Shown: positions 7,249-14,978 of the stretch, in pieces
How the letters are laid out: every line of letters begins with the position of its first letter
Position numbering within the stretch: position 1 is the first letter of the stretch
The notes under the pieces: generated by a model
Databases searched by the model: none
The model's input: only the letters and a program-made list of their open reading frames with translations
What the model was told of the DNA's origin: nothing
Made by a program: the position numbers and the translations under genes
Assembly (NCBI RefSeq): GCF_014649655.1
Contig: NZ_BMTL01000008.1
Coordinates: 186,001 to 250,000, forward strand
Direction: 5' to 3'
Source of the DNA: Streptomyces humidus
Lineage (GTDB): Bacteria; Actinomycetota; Actinomycetes; Streptomycetales; Streptomycetaceae
DNA length: 64,000 bases

Positions 7249-8163
7249 TCAGTCGTGCGGCACCACCGCGACCGGTGCGACGGCGTGATGCAGCACCGCG
7301 TGCGCGATCGGGCCGATGCGGCCGCCAACCAGCGCATGGCTCTTCTTCCGGCCGACGACGACCAGCGACGCGTCGTGCGAGGCGTGGACGAGATGGCGGC
7401 CCGCGCTGCCGACGACGGCCTGTGCGCGCACCTCGACGTCGGGGAACTTGTCCTGCCACGGGCGCAGGACGTCGCTCAGTCCGTGCCGTGTCTCCTCCGC
7501 CAGGTCGGCGCTGAGCCCCGAATCGAGGACGGCGCCGTAGCCGTAGACGGTCGCCGGGTTCCAGCCGTGGACGACCCGCAGGCCGGCCGCGCGACGGCGG
7601 GCGGTCTCGAAGGCGAACTCGACGACGGCGTCGCCCGGTTGCTCCAGGTCCAGCCCCAGCACCACGTCACGGTACGGGGTCGTCCCCGACCCGGCGCCCG
7701 CGGCGTCCGGCAGACGCTCGTCCTCGGCGTGCGCATCGGCCCGGACGAGGACGACGGGCCGCTCGGAGCGCGCCACCACGGCGAGGGCGACGGAGCCGAC
7801 CAGGAACCCGGCCACCGTGCCGAGGCCCCGGGAACCGAGAACCAGCAGTTCCGCGTCCTCCGCTGCCGCCAGCAGGGTGGGGACGGCCTCCGTCTCGGCG
7901 TGCCGTGTCGTGATCCACAGGCCGGGGTGACGTTCCGTGAGCCGGGATTCCGCCTCGCGCAGCAGCTTGGCGGACCAGTCACGGTGGGCTTCGATCGCGC
8001 CCGGCGCCGGCACCCCCATGTAGGGGACGTACAGGGAGCCCAGTGCGTCTTCGGCGTGGAGGAGACACAGAGGTGCCTCCCGTTGTGCCGCTTCGCGAGC
8101 GGCCCAGTCTGCGGCGGCCAGGCTTTCGGGCGAGCCGTCGAGACCGACGATGATGGCGGGCAT
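7249..8163 (-). CDS. Universal stress protein, two tandem USP domains
   Basis: A 304-residue tandem USP protein beginning MPAIIVGLDGSPESLAAADW. The first domain has a canonical ATP loop GSRGLGTVAGFLVGS. The second begins VVLGLDLEQPGDAVVEFAFE and ends APVAVVPHD. The start at 8163 is fixed by AAGGAGGT 7-8 bases upstream. Two DosR-like boxes (8223-8236 and 8243-8256) lie 60 and 80 bases upstream with centres 20 bp apart, the strongest such promoter in the island. Confidence 0.93.
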   Translation of the reverse strand: MPAIIVGLDGSPESLAAADWAAREAAQREAPLCLLHAEDALGSLYVPYMGVPAPGAIEAHRDWSAKLLREAESRLTERHPGLWITTRHAETEAVPTLLAAAEDAELLVLGSRGLGTVAGFLVGSVALAVVARSERPVVLVRADAHAEDERLPDAAGAGSGTTPYRDVVLGLDLEQPGDAVVEFAFETARRRAAGLRVVHGWNPATVYGYGAVLDSGLSADLAEETRHGLSDVLRPWQDKFPDVEVRAQAVVGSAGRHLVHASHDASLVVVGRKKSHALVGGRIGPIAHAVLHHAVAPVAVVPHD

Positions 8164-8222
8164 GTGCGGACCTCCTTCAGGGATGCACCACCAGTCTCCG
8201 AGCCGCAGACGTGTCCCAGGAG

Positions 8223-8236
8223 GGGCCGGAGGTCCC
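8223..8236. promoter_or_regulatory. DosR/DevR-like box D
   Basis: GGGCCGGAGGTCCC, flanked by one more G and C, lies 60 bases upstream of the USP start at 8163. Confidence 0.65.
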
Positions 8237-8242
8237 CGCCGG

Positions 8243-8256
8243 GAGCCGATCGGCCC
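8243..8256. promoter_or_regulatory. DosR/DevR-like box E
   Basis: GAGCCGATCGGCCC differs by one base from the perfect palindrome GGGCCGATCGGCCC. Its centre is 20 bp, two helical turns, from the centre of box D. Confidence 0.55.
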
Positions 8257-8279
8257 GGCGAAGGCGTCGCCGTTCAGCA

Positions 8280-8313
8280 CGAGGGGCCGGGTACCCAGGT
8301 ACCCGGCCCCTCG
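8280..8313 (-). terminator. Terminator hairpin of the small membrane protein gene
   Basis: A perfect 16-bp inverted repeat (8280-8295 and 8298-8313) with two bases between the arms, starting 22 bases after the stop of the minus-strand gene at 8336-8533. It insulates that gene from the USP promoter downstream. Confidence 0.75.
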
Positions 8314-8335
8314 AAGGCGCTGTCCGCCGGGCGCA

Positions 8336-8533
8336 TCAGGAGTGGACCGGCATACGGTGGTCGCTGCGGTCCGGCCCGCTCGACACCCTCGGCGCCGCAC
8401 TGTGTGCCCGATGGCGCGGCAGCCGGTCTGCCAGGCGGGCGAAGACCGTGGCCAGGACCCCCGTCAGGCCCACCGCCAGCAGGAGCAGTACCGCGAATCG
8501 TTCCCAGAACTCCGGCGTGAGACTCGTGCCCAT
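8336..8533 (-). CDS. Small membrane protein
   Basis: A 65-residue protein with one hydrophobic helix at about residues 11-33 (WERFAVLLLLAVGLTGVLATVF) and a basic Arg/His/Ser-rich tail. GGGAGGGC lies upstream of the ATG and a strong hairpin follows the stop, so it looks like a real one-gene unit. No function is recognised. Confidence 0.6.
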   Translation of the reverse strand: MGTSLTPEFWERFAVLLLLAVGLTGVLATVFARLADRLPRHRAHSAAPRVSSGPDRSDHRMPVHS

Positions 8534-9036
8534 CGTGCTCGCCCTCCCTCGTCAGGTCCTTCTCCCTGCCACCAGCCAACTCCTCCGCGGCTCGGAGCAC
8601 ATGAGCCGAGGGGGCCCGAGCGAGGCGCGCAACGGCCCTTCTGGGGGGCCGCAAGGCCGGGAGACCGGCCTTGCGGGGGTCAGGGCGCACGCGCTTCGGC
8701 CGCACGGTCCGGGACGACGGCGTCATACGGCCCGGCAGGCAAGCAGGGCGGCCCGGCCGGCAGGCGGGCGAAGCGGCGGGCGGCAGCCGAAACGGGGTGG
8801 GGCGCGTCGGACGGGGTCGGAGCCGTCCGGGCCGCGGTCTCCTCGGGAGGGGGCCGATCGGCCCTGGCGGTCGTGCGGTCCCGGTGGTGTGCTGGAGGTG
8901 GCGGGAAGGACCCGGCAAAGGCGCGGAGAAGCGGCCCTCGCAGACCGCGCACCGCGCGATCAGGATCCGCGAGAAGCGGGTGACGTCCTTCCCGCCCCGC
9001 TCGTGCCGGAGCCCGTCGAGGCCCGGCTCGCAACAA
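8534..9036. other. Intergenic region without a supported gene
   Basis: About 500 bases. Open frames exist on both strands but have no recognisable protein, codon or start features. It contains a perfect 12-bp hairpin with a GAGA (GNRA) tetraloop at 8649-8676, and simple GGCCGGCAGGCGGGC-like repeats around 8740-8790. Confidence 0.5.
8649..8676. terminator. GNRA-capped perfect hairpin
   Basis: CCGCAAGGCCGG and CCGGCCTTGCGG form a perfect 12-bp stem closed by GAGA, an unusually stable RNA tetraloop. It lies about 115 bases upstream of the small membrane protein gene and over 400 bases from the cold-shock gene. No neighbouring gene clearly owns it. Confidence 0.45.
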
Positions 9037-9080
9037 CGGTCAGGCCCGGCGTCCCGGAACCGGGATGCCGGGCCTGACCG
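9037..9080 (-). terminator. Terminator of the cold-shock gene
   Basis: A 21-bp stem (9037-9057 with 9060-9080) with only one non-Watson-Crick (G-T) pair, starting 9 bases after the stop of the cold-shock gene. Confidence 0.85.
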
Positions 9081-9089
9081 ACGCGGGCG

Positions 9090-9293
9090 TCAGGCGGGGC
9101 GGATGTTCTCCGCCTGCGGGCCCTTCTGGCCCTGGGTGACGTCGAACTCGACCTTCTGGCCCTCCTGCAGCTCACGGAATCCCTGGCTGGCGATGTTGGA
9201 GTAGTGGGCGAAGACGTCGGGGCCGCCACCCTCCTGCTCGATGAAGCCGAAGCCCTTCTCGCTGTTGAACCACTTCACAGTGCCCTTGGCCAT
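9090..9293 (-). CDS. Cold-shock protein, CspA family
   Basis: A 67-residue single-domain cold-shock protein. It has the RNP1 motif KGFGFIEQ and RNP2-like VFAHYSNI, and begins [18 protein letters not shown]. It binds single-stranded nucleic acid and acts as an RNA chaperone. GAAGGAGA lies 6 bases before the ATG. The gene is monocistronic, with a long leader and a strong terminator. Confidence 0.97.
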   Translation of the reverse strand: MAKGTVKWFNSEKGFGFIEQEGGGPDVFAHYSNIASQGFRELQEGQKVEFDVTQGQKGPQAENIRPA

Positions 9294-9446
9294 GACTGTC
9301 TCCTTCGAGGGAAACCGGGCGCGCGCCTTGCGCGTCCGGGAGGTGATCGCCCTGGTCCGGAGAGGCGCTGAACAGCAAGAACGCCCGCGACGGCGATCAC
9401 GGGCGAACAGAACTTCGGAACCACGACTGCTGATCACAACGCTATA
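9294..9446 (-). promoter_or_regulatory. Long leader region of the cold-shock gene
   Basis: About 150 bases upstream of the ATG, lower in GC than the surroundings, with a TATA-like patch around 9441-9447 on the + strand. Csp genes usually have long structured 5' leaders. The transcription start cannot be fixed from sequence. The stretch up to 9619 holds no gene. Confidence 0.4.
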
Positions 9447-9619
9447 ACGGCCCGGCGGCGCCCGCCACCTGCGACGCGCCGAAATCACCCCCCGAAATCG
9501 GTGCCCGGCATCTGGTGACACGGCGGCGGAGGCCGGCGCACAGACGCCCTCGAGGCAGTCCGCTTCCGGAGGCGGAGGCGTCTGTGCGCGGTCGCGGTCG
9601 CGGGCGCCGGGCGAGTGCG

Positions 9620-11671
9620 TCAGGCGACCGGGCGGAACGTCCACAGCAGGTTGGCGCTCTGCTGCCACGTCCACTGCTTGGTCACGGCCCCCGCGGCGAC
9701 CGCTCCACCGCCGTCGAGGACCAGTCCCGTGCTGCGGTTGGCGATCGAGTACCGCCCCTGGCCCCGGTGGGTGATCCGCCACTGCTGGGTGTCGCCGCCG
9801 TCCCAGGCCTTCTGCCGGGCCGGGTCACCGTTGCCCGTGGAGCCCCACCCGTCGGCGACCAGGCCGTTGGTGCGGTTGACGAGCCTGTAGCAGCCGTTGC
9901 CGAGCTCGATCGCCCGCCACTGGAGGTTGGTGTGGTCCACCGGCTTCCACTGTTTCAGGGCCGAGCCGGCGACATTGCCGCCGCTGTCCAGCACCAGGTG
10001 GTTCGTGACGTTGGTCAGACGGAAGTACGCGTCGGGCCTGAACGTCACCTTCAGCGAGGCGATGACGTCGTTGTTGCCGGTCGCCCGGAGGTCGGGGGTG
10101 CTCGAGGTGAACGTCCAGGCGGTGCCGGTGAAGTCGTCCCCGGAGTAGCCCGTCACCTGGTAGCCGTCGGGCAGCAGGAGGGAGGAGGTCATGGCGGGCC
10201 CCAGGCCTGCGGCGGTCAGCTGGGACGAGGTGTAGCTGCCCAGCGGCAGAACGGCGCGGGCGCCTTCGTAGCCGACGTCCTGGAACACCGTCGCCGAGAC
10301 CCTCACGGGCATGCCCTGGACCTCGACGCACACCACGGAGTCCTCGGCGTTCGGCGCGGTGGCCGGCACGGTGACGTTGATCTGGTCGGTGACCGTGTAC
10401 GGGAGGGAGACCGAGGGATTGTTCATCAGAGAGACGCGGGTGACGGCGTTGTCGATCGCGGGGATCCGCAGCCGACCGTTCGTGGGCCAGGTGAAGACGT
10501 GGGCGAAGAGCTTGCCGTCCTTCTTGGTGACCTTCCCCCACGCGGGTTCCGTGGCGAACGGGCTTCCGCTGGTCCCGTGGATGCTGTCGCCGTGCGTGGA
10601 CATCCACGAGGCCAGTCCGTCGAGCACGGTCCGGGTTCCGGCGGTGACCGAGCCGTCGCCCTTGGGACCGATGTTCAACAGGAGGTTGCCGTCCCGGGAG
10701 ACCACGGTGACGAGCTCCTGGACGATGTCCTTCAACGACCTGTAGGAGTTCTCACTCGACGCGTTGTAGCCCCAGGCGCCGTTCATGGTGGCGCACCGTT
10801 CCCACGGGCGGCCCATCGGCTCGCCGGGTATCCCGAACTCCGCGACCGCGTAGTCGCCGAGGTCGTGGTCCCGCTTGACCCGTTCGTTGACGACGAGGTC
10901 GGGCTTGCGGGCGATCAGCCAGTCGTAGAGGTCGACGCCGTCCGACGACAGCCACCAGTCCTCCAGGGTGGGAGCGGCAGGCTCGCCGAACCAGTCGCCG
11001 TCGAACCAGAGCAGCGCCGGGTCGTAGCGGTCCAGCAGTTCCTGGAGCTGCGCCTTCATGTCGGCGATGTAGGCGGTGCGGGCGGTCTGCGAGGACATCG
11101 TGGTGAGACCGCCCCCGTGGCGGTCGGTCTGGGAGGGATGGTTCCAGTCGAGGATCGAGTAGTAGAGGCAGAACCTGATCCCCCGGCTCTCGCACGCCGT
11201 CTTGAGGTCCATGAGGGGGTCGGTCCGGATGCCGTTGTAGTCGTGCAGGTTGTACAGCTCGGTGGCCGTGGCGTCGGTGAAGCTCGCCACGTCGGAGTTC
11301 CACATCGCGTAGCCCTCGTGGTGCTTGGCGGTGATCACGAGGTACTTCATGCCCGCGTTCTTGGCGAGTTCGGCGATCGTGACGGCGTCGAACCGGGCCG
11401 GGTCGAAGTTCTTGGTGACCTGGGTCTGGTAGTTCGCCTTGCTCCACTGCTGCGTGTCGAACGCCCACTCGCCCTGGCCGAGCTGCGAGTAGGACCCGAA
11501 ATGGATGAACATCCCGAACCTGGCCCGGTACCACCAGTCCATCTTCGAGGGGACGGCATACGCCTCGGCGGTGGAGGGCCACACAGCCTGTGGCAGCCCG
11601 AAGGCCGCCACTCCTCCGGTGAGGGCGGCGGCCTTCATCAGCGAGCGTCTGCTGAGAGCGTCGGAGGACAT
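9620..11671 (-). CDS. Secreted GH29 alpha-L-fucosidase with beta/gamma-crystallin-like and ricin-type domains
   Basis: A 683-residue protein. A twin-arginine signal ([14 protein letters not shown], residues 8-20) leads a GH29 catalytic domain (about 45-390) with [29 protein letters not shown] and LWFDGDWF; D224 is the probable nucleophile. After a beta-sandwich region, residues about 460-545 ([22 protein letters not shown]-type [10 protein letters not shown]) resemble a beta/gamma-crystallin fold. Residues about 548-681 form a ricin-type lectin (CBM13) with NLQW, QQW and LLW repeats. It should release L-fucose from glycans outside the cell. It has its own promoter region at 11672-12087. Confidence 0.9.
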   Translation of the reverse strand: MSSDALSRRSLMKAAALTGGVAAFGLPQAVWPSTAEAYAVPSKMDWWYRARFGMFIHFGSYSQLGQGEWAFDTQQWSKANYQTQVTKNFDPARFDAVTIAELAKNAGMKYLVITAKHHEGYAMWNSDVASFTDATATELYNLHDYNGIRTDPLMDLKTACESRGIRFCLYYSILDWNHPSQTDRHGGGLTTMSSQTARTAYIADMKAQLQELLDRYDPALLWFDGDWFGEPAAPTLEDWWLSSDGVDLYDWLIARKPDLVVNERVKRDHDLGDYAVAEFGIPGEPMGRPWERCATMNGAWGYNASSENSYRSLKDIVQELVTVVSRDGNLLLNIGPKGDGSVTAGTRTVLDGLASWMSTHGDSIHGTSGSPFATEPAWGKVTKKDGKLFAHVFTWPTNGRLRIPAIDNAVTRVSLMNNPSVSLPYTVTDQINVTVPATAPNAEDSVVCVEVQGMPVRVSATVFQDVGYEGARAVLPLGSYTSSQLTAAGLGPAMTSSLLLPDGYQVTGYSGDDFTGTAWTFTSSTPDLRATGNNDVIASLKVTFRPDAYFRLTNVTNHLVLDSGGNVAGSALKQWKPVDHTNLQWRAIELGNGCYRLVNRTNGLVADGWGSTGNGDPARQKAWDGGDTQQWRITHRGQGRYSIANRSTGLVLDGGGAVAAGAVTKQWTWQQSANLLWTFRPVA

Positions 11672-12087
11672 GGTGCGGCTCCATGTGTCGGGGCGGGGGG
11701 ATGACAGGACACCAGGACGGGAGCGCCGGCACGGCGGCCACGCTCCGCGCCCCCTCCCAAGAAGACATCGGATGGATTTATAGGAGAACGACGACGACCC
11801 CGTCTATAGCTGAGACGAGATTGACCCAAAATTCGGAGCCGATCAGGACGTCCATCGGACGGAGGGCGCCCACGAGGCCGTTCACTCGCCAGTCGAACCC
11901 GTTATACATAGGATGTCTAGAGAGTGGCCGAAAAGGCCGGGTCACGGCGCGAGGAAGCGCGGCGCACGACGGCCGGTCCGTGCCGGGGGCGCCGCCCGGC
12001 TCCTCGGCGACCGCGCCGCGCGAGGGCGCCCGACAGAGCCGCAGGGACCGTCGGCTCTCCCGGGCGCCCGGTGGTCCGGTGGTCCGG
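11672..12087. promoter_or_regulatory. Upstream region of the fucosidase gene, no gene seen
   Basis: A 416-base region with an AT-richer core (about 11765-11920). The motif ACATmGGATG occurs twice, at 11765-11774 and 11906-11915. These could be operator sites for the fucosidase gene; no regulator lies next to it. Confidence 0.35.
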
Positions 12088-12921
12088 TCAGCGCAGTCCG
12101 GCGAAGAGGTCGTTCTCGGGAACGGCCGCGTCGGTGGTGTCATGGACGCGCACGAAGGTCTCGACGCCCATCAGCTCGGTGAACCTCTCCTGGCCCATCT
12201 TCAGGAAGAAGATGTTCTCGCCCTGGCTGGCGTGTGCGGCCAGGGCGTCGAACTTCTGGCCGCCGAAGGCGGACGTGTCCACCCAGGTGGTGATCTCCTC
12301 GTCGGGGAGTCCGATCTCGGCCAGCGCGGCGGCCTCGGCGGGATCCGGCTCCTGCGCCTCCCCTCCGAACTCGCGCATGACCTCCCCGAACCGCTGCATC
12401 ATCGAGCGGGGCGCGGTCGTCCAGTACACCTTCGGCGTCAGCCCGGTCATCTCCAGCGCCGCCATCGTGATGCGGTTGGCCTGGATGTGGTCGGGGTGAC
12501 CATAGAAGCCGTTCTCGTCATAGGTGACGACCACGTCGGGCCGGTAGCGCCGCAGGAGTTCCGCGAGTCGGGCCGCGCCCTCTTCCACGGGTGTCCGCCA
12601 GAAGGATCCGGGCGCGTCATTGGTCGGCCAGCCCATCATCCCGGAGTCGGCATAGTCGAGCGTCTCCAGATGGCTGATCTTCAGGACCTGACAGCTCGTC
12701 TCCAGTTCCTGACGCCGCATCAGGGCGACGGCCGCCGGATCGTGCCCGGGATCACCCGGCTTGACGCCTCCGGGTCCGTCACCGCACCCGCCGTCGGTGC
12801 ACGTCACGAGGACCGTGCGGATGCCCTCTGCCGCATACCTCGCGAGGACCCCTCCTGTCCCCGTCGCCTCGTCGTCGGGGTGGGCGTGCACGGCCAAGAG
12901 CGTCAGCGGTGAGTCGTTCAT
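12088..12921 (-). CDS. PIG-L / LmbE family deacetylase (Mca/MshB-like)
   Basis: A 277-residue zinc hydrolase of the LmbE-like family. The zinc motif AHPDDE is at residues 13-18 and the second metal histidine lies in GHPDH in the middle of the protein. In actinobacteria this family includes MshB (mycothiol synthesis) and Mca (mycothiol S-conjugate amidase); the layout VTCTDGG...LMRRQELETSCQVL and the length fit that group. Which substrate it uses cannot be told from sequence. It is monocistronic, with the start at 12921. Confidence 0.85.
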   Translation of the reverse strand: MNDSPLTLLAVHAHPDDEATGTGGVLARYAAEGIRTVLVTCTDGGCGDGPGGVKPGDPGHDPAAVALMRRQELETSCQVLKISHLETLDYADSGMMGWPTNDAPGSFWRTPVEEGAARLAELLRRYRPDVVVTYDENGFYGHPDHIQANRITMAALEMTGLTPKVYWTTAPRSMMQRFGEVMREFGGEAQEPDPAEAAALAEIGLPDEEITTWVDTSAFGGQKFDALAAHASQGENIFFLKMGQERFTELMGVETFVRVHDTTDAAVPENDLFAGLR

Positions 12922-13331
12922 GAAACAGTCCTCCAGTGTGAAAGGGCCCTGGACCGGGCCCGTGGGGGGCGCGGAGCGGCGGCCGTCGACAGCAGAAGCC
13001 GGACGACCTGGCATACCACGTGACCCGGGGTGCTCCTGGATCACGCCGGGACGTCCTGTCGGTCTCCGTGCGCCGGCCGGCCGCGACGCCGGCCTCCTGA
13101 CCGGGGCAACAACGCCTGCCCGCCCGGCTGTTCCCCGCGCACACGGATGATCGTCCTCGCGGAGAAGACGCGAGACCGACACCGCGACCGCAGCCGGTCC
13201 GCCCGCGGCCGTACCTGCCGGCGGCGACGGGACGGTGGCCGCCGCAGTGCGCGAGCCGCCGCTCGAGACGGCGACGTCCATCATCTTGTCAGGTGCATGA
13301 TCATCTCCTACAGTCCGAGCGGAGAACGGAA
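12922..13331. other. Divergent intergenic region without a supported gene
   Basis: About 410 bases between the deacetylase gene (minus) and the cellulase operators. GGGCCC occurs twice in inverted arrangement at 12944-12961, within the deacetylase leader. No coding sequence is supported. Confidence 0.4.
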
Positions 13332-13345
13332 TGGGAGCGCTCCCA
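13332..13345. promoter_or_regulatory. CebR box 1 (perfect)
   Basis: TGGGAGCGCTCCCA is the exact CebR operator of Streptomyces cellulose/cellobiose genes. It lies 50 bases upstream of the GH12 cellulase start at 13395. Confidence 0.9.
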
Positions 13346-13352
13346 AAAGCAG

Positions 13353-13366
13353 GCGGAGCGCTCCTG
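13353..13366. promoter_or_regulatory. CebR box 2 (degenerate)
   Basis: The core GGAGCGCTCC at 13355-13364 matches 10 of 14 positions of the CebR box, centred 21 bp (two helical turns) from box 1, so a second dimer could bind the same face of the DNA. Confidence 0.5.
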
Positions 13367-13394
13367 GCCCCCACACTCATCGCGGAGGACCCGC

Positions 13395-14522
13395 ATGCAA
13401 CCGTCACCTCTCCAAGCCCGCAGGGTGCGAGCCCTGTTCGGTGCGCTGCTCACCTCACTCGTCGCGCTGGCCGCCCTTCTCACGGGCGCTTCGGCGTCCC
13501 ATGCCGACACGACGATCTGCGAGACGTACGGCTCCACCACGATCAAGGGCCGTTACGTCGTGCAGAACAACCGCTGGGGCACGAGCGCGACCCAGTGCAT
13601 CACCGTCACGGACTCGGGCTTCCGGATCGCCCAGGCCGACGGCTCCGTCCCCACGAACGGCGCCCCGAAGTCCTACCCGTCCGTGTACAACGGCTGTCAC
13701 TACACCAACTGTTCGCCCGGCACGAACCTCCCGGCCCGGCTCAACTCCATCTCCGGCGCACCCACGAGCATCTCCTACAGCTACGTGGGCGGCGCGGTCT
13801 ACGACGCCGCCTACGACATCTGGCTGGACCCGACGCCCCGCACCGACGGCGTGAACCGCACCGAGATCATGATCTGGTTCAACCGCGTGGGGTCGGTGCA
13901 GCCGGTGGGCTCGCCGGTCGGTTCCGCCACCGTCGCCGGACGCCAGTGGCAGGTGTGGTCGGGCAACAACGGCGGCAACGACGTCCTGTCCTTCGTGGCG
14001 CCGTCGGCGATCGACAGCTGGAGCTTCGACGTGATGGACTTCGCCCGGAACGCCGTGTCCCGCGGACTAGCCCAGAACGACTGGTATCTGACGAGCATTC
14101 AGGCGGGCTTCGAGCCGTGGCAGAACGGCGCGGGTCTGGCGGTGAACTCGTTCTCCTCCACCGTGAACCTCGGCGGCGGCACCCCGGGCGGCCCCGGCGG
14201 CCCCGCCGCGTGCAAGGTGACCTACGGCACGAGTGTGTGGCAGGGCGGCTTCACCGCCGACGTCACCGTGGCCAACACGGGTTCCTCCCCGGTCAACGGC
14301 TGGAACCTCACCTTCACGCTGCCCTCCGGGCAGCAGATCACCAGCGCGTGGAACGCCGGCGTCTCGCCGTCGTCCGGCACGGTGACGGCCACCAACGCGG
14401 CGCACAACGCGAACATCGCGCCGGGAGGCCAGGCCGCCTTCGGCTTCCAGGGCTCCTACAGCGGCAGTTTCGTCAGGCCGAACGTCTTCAGCCTGAACGG
14501 CACTCCCTGCAGCACCGCCTGA
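13395..14522 (+). CDS. Secreted GH12 endoglucanase with CBM2
   Basis: A 375-residue secreted cellulase. A Sec signal peptide (residues 1-37, ending ASASHA) is followed by a GH12 domain (about 38-258) with catalytic Glu in NRTEIMIWFNR (E157, nucleophile) and AGFEPW (E240, acid/base). A Gly/Pro linker (GGGTPGGPGGP) joins a CBM2 cellulose-binding module (about 272-375, CKVTYGTSVWQGGFTADVTV) with the usual terminal cysteine pair. The ATG at 13395 has GGAGG upstream. Control by CebR is shown by two operators just upstream. Confidence 0.95.
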   Translation: MQPSPLQARRVRALFGALLTSLVALAALLTGASASHADTTICETYGSTTIKGRYVVQNNRWGTSATQCITVTDSGFRIAQADGSVPTNGAPKSYPSVYNGCHYTNCSPGTNLPARLNSISGAPTSISYSYVGGAVYDAAYDIWLDPTPRTDGVNRTEIMIWFNRVGSVQPVGSPVGSATVAGRQWQVWSGNNGGNDVLSFVAPSAIDSWSFDVMDFARNAVSRGLAQNDWYLTSIQAGFEPWQNGAGLAVNSFSSTVNLGGGTPGGPGGPAACKVTYGTSVWQGGFTADVTVANTGSSPVNGWNLTFTLPSGQQITSAWNAGVSPSSGTVTATNAAHNANIAPGGQAAFGFQGSYSGSFVRPNVFSLNGTPCSTA

Positions 14523-14978
14523 CGGAACGGCTCGCCCGACCCGGGACGGCCGGCTGATCGACCGCCGCACACCCCCGGACCCGAGTCGCGTCATCTCCGC
14601 CCAACCGGGACCCGCCCGCCGGCCTCCGCGCCGACAGGGCGGGTCCCGCCCGCTTCCCCCTCTTCCCCCCTTCCCCCTGGACGTCGGACGTGGACGGTGG
14701 CGGTGGACATCGACGGTGGTTGACACCGGTGCGCATCGGACGATGAAGGTCGGGCGTCGGGCGTCGGGCGTCGGACGGCGGACGGCGGGCGGCGGGCGGC
14801 GGACGGCGGGCCGGGGCGGCTGCGCGGCACGGGTCGGGCGACGGGTGTGCGGCGCGATCACTCACCGCCCGTGCGAACCGGCCGCCCTCTTGGCCGGCAG
14901 TGTGCATCGCTCAGGCGGAATCGGTGTGCCCGGTTTTGCCGGGCCCGTAAGATCGGTGATCTCTTGGGGGAGGTGGTC
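14523..14978. repeat. Intergenic region with a 7-bp tandem repeat
   Basis: A 456-base region with no supported gene. It holds a polypyrimidine tract (about 14651-14680) and, at 14749-14811, nine head-to-tail copies of a heptamer with consensus GKCGGRC (GTCGGGC changing to GGCGGAC/GGCGGGC). It is the promoter region of the CebR-like gene. Confidence 0.7.

Noticed and set aside
8680..9036. A 118-residue open frame on the minus strand upstream of the small membrane protein
   Set aside because: It is rich in Arg, Pro and Ala with no Shine-Dalgarno site or family features. It also contains short repeats typical of intergenic DNA.
9515..11704. A long open frame on the plus strand, antisense to the fucosidase gene
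   Set aside because: It is the GC-rich shadow of the GH29 gene, with Val/Gly/Arg-rich sequence and no recognisable domain.
12944..12961. GGGCCC-N6-GGGCCC as another DosR-like box before the deacetylase gene
   Set aside because: The arm spacing is 18 bp rather than 14 and the inner positions do not fit the consensus.
14749..14811. CRISPR or minisatellite coding repeat
   Set aside because: The 7-bp unit would change frame, so it cannot encode a repeat peptide, and there are no spacers.
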